Shown here piece after piece: positions 62,871 through 64,000 of a stretch of 64,000 bases of DNA (positions are counted from its first letter, which is position 1; every line of letters starts with the position of its first letter). Below the pieces are notes generated by a model. It was not told where the DNA came from, did not search any database, and worked only from the letters and a program-made list of their open reading frames with translations. Made by a program: the position numbers and the translations under genes. Location: NCBI RefSeq assembly GCF_001044395.1, contig NZ_JANU01000013.1:186001-250000 (forward strand), written 5' to 3'. The DNA is from Caenimonas sp. SL110 (GTDB lineage Bacteria > Pseudomonadota > Gammaproteobacteria > Burkholderiales > Burkholderiaceae_C).

Positions 62871-64000
62871 CGGTGGAAGCAGTGGCGGGGTCCGCGCAGT
62901 GGCGCGGCCGGTGGTTGGGGGCAAGCCTTGTCTTCCTCGCGTTCTGGATCGTGTTGTCGGCGACCACGGCCTTGTCTGAACCGAGCATCGGCTGGCGCCT
63001 CGCGCCCGATCCCCAGGGTGAGGGGCTGCTGGCCTACAGCCCGTCCCGACTTGTCAAGGTGTCCGCGCGCGCTGATGCCGAACAACGCATCATTGCGTTG
63101 CGGACCTTGGGCAAGCCAGTGCAGGAGCTGCGGCTCGACAGCCTGGTCGCGGTCGAGGCCCCCTCCATGCTTTCGCGGCAGGAAGACCTCGACCGGTTTT
63201 TTATCCTGCAGCACCAGGCCTGGGCCATGCTGGAAGGGGCGCTGGAACGCGGCGAGACAGCGGTCGAAGTGCAGACGGCCGATGGCCGGTGGATGCAACG
63301 GCCCCTGCGCGAACGCTCGTGGACCGAGCTGGGCTGGCTGTACTGGGTGCCGCTCCTGTGCGGGGTGATTCCGTTCGTGGTGGGCGTCGGAGTCGGTCTG
63401 TATCGATCGGGCAGCGTCGGCGCGAGGTTCCTGGCGCTGGCCAGCGTGATGGCGCTCCTGAGCCTTGCGGAAGTGGCCGTGGTGGCTGGGCGCCTGTGGC
63501 TGTTGCCGCCCTGGTTCGCGGAGGCCGGACAGGTGTTCGTGCGATGCACGTCGCTCACTGCCGCATGGGCGTTCTGCATGATGATGTTGCACTACCCCTC
63601 GCCCCTGGCGCGAGCGGCGATGTGGACGCGTGCGAGCGGAGCTTTCCTTGTGCTGCTGCTGGTCCTGAACATGGCGCAGTGGCCCGACAGCCAGGCCCTT
63701 CGCTACAAGCTGTGGCTGGTGGTCAGCAGCGCAGCACTGATCGCGCTGGCGGTGACGCAGGGCTTCTCGCGGCGGCGCGACCCGGTGCACCGTGCGGCGG
63801 CGCGCTGGCTCGGAGCGTCTGCGGTGGTGAGCTTCAGCATCGTGATGTACGCGTTCCTCGTGTCGTTCGTCTATGGCGCGCAGGGCATCAGCACGAGCTA
63901 CCGGTGGGTGTCGATACCGCTGCTGTACATCGGGCTGGTCATGTCCGTCGGTCGCGCGAACCTTTTTGAACTGGAGCGCTGGTGGGTGCCGCTCGTGCTT
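62867..64000 (+). CDS. Paralogous membrane sensor protein, cut by window end
   Basis: The first 378 residues resemble the N-terminal part of the preceding kinase. A first helix is followed by EPSIGWRLAPDPQGEGLL, matching EPSLGWRFMAGPNAQVL of its neighbour at the same place. Then comes a periplasmic domain with sequence ISARADAEQRIIALRTLG-like pattern and a row of about seven helices. The kinase part, if present, lies beyond the window. The ATG at 62867 overlaps the upstream stop (ATGA). Both probably arose by duplication. Confidence 0.83.
   Translation, partial: MTVEAVAGSAQWRGRWLGASLVFLAFWIVLSATTALSEPSIGWRLAPDPQGEGLLAYSPSRLVKVSARADAEQRIIALRTLGKPVQELRLDSLVAVEAPSMLSRQEDLDRFFILQHQAWAMLEGALERGETAVEVQTADGRWMQRPLRERSWTELGWLYWVPLLCGVIPFVVGVGVGLYRSGSVGARFLALASVMALLSLAEVAVVAGRLWLLPPWFAEAGQVFVRCTSLTAAWAFCMMMLHYPSPLARAAMWTRASGAFLVLLLVLNMAQWPDSQALRYKLWLVVSSAALIALAVTQGFSRRRDPVHRAAARWLGASAVVSFSIVMYAFLVSFVYGAQGISTSYRWVSIPLLYIGLVMSVGRANLFELERWWVPLVL

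Overview
This 64 kb window is high-GC, densely coded chromosomal DNA of a betaproteobacterium, most likely a member of Burkholderiales. The signs are several Bug/TctC-type periplasmic receptors, a double-length UvrA of about 1911 residues, a SAH riboswitch before ahcY, a paaABCDE operon, and a run of ybeZ-ybeY, dtd, tyrS, M23 peptidase, anmK, erpA and bactofilin genes. Genus cannot be fixed by reading alone. There is no rRNA, tRNA, prophage, insertion sequence or CRISPR array, and no gene-free stretch longer than 300 bases. The largest gaps (4268-4468, 22672-22851, 23380-23645, 51420-51625) hold promoters, repeats or nothing I recognise.

Region by region. (1) 1-5413: a minus-strand operon of FAD-dependent oxidoreductase, DUF1365, Cfa-like methyltransferase, chalcone-isomerase-like protein and MFS carrier. 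It diverges from a MerR-family regulator that carries the cobalamin-binding residues of the light sensors LitR/CarH, which suggests a light-controlled lipid-modification system. (2) 5410-9879: a Baeyer-Villiger-type monooxygenase with an SDR on the minus strand, and a zinc-type alcohol/quinone dehydrogenase with a glyoxalase-II-like hydrolase on the plus strand. (3) 9977-12811: a peptide-type ABC receptor and an AraC regulator. (4) 12932-22671: a long plus-strand leucine/isovalerate (liu) catabolic operon: carboxylase beta and alpha subunits, acyl-CoA dehydrogenase, methylglutaconyl-CoA hydratase and HMG-CoA lyase. An orphan VapB antitoxin, a DUF4126 membrane protein, a GhrA-like reductase, a YbaK deacylase, a DUF1289 protein and a kappa-GST-like isomerase are threaded into it. 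(5) 22852-26766: stress FMN-binding protein, MHS-type transporter with an unusual periplasmic insert, a 54-residue membrane protein and a LivK-like receptor. (6) 26909-32644: tandem-duplicated uvrA. (7) 32659-37491: a Bug receptor/hydroxyacid dehydrogenase/DapA-like/GntR catabolic cluster. (8) 37517-42183: HAD phosphatase, prfC, an ATP-dependent DNA ligase and two proteins of unknown function. (9) 42232-46708: methyl-cycle genes (SAH riboswitch, ahcY, tlyA, metF), then rlpA and an unknown exported protein. (10) 46721-51419: paaABCDE under a 30-bp palindromic operator, and rlmJ. (11) 51461-60644: housekeeping genes. (12) 60630-64000: two tandem paralogous membrane sensors, the second cut by the window edge.

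Repeats are a notable layer. Four intergenic copies of a two-hairpin repeat sit at gene ends. Two other short repeats lie in frame inside protein-coding genes (uvrA and a HAD phosphatase).
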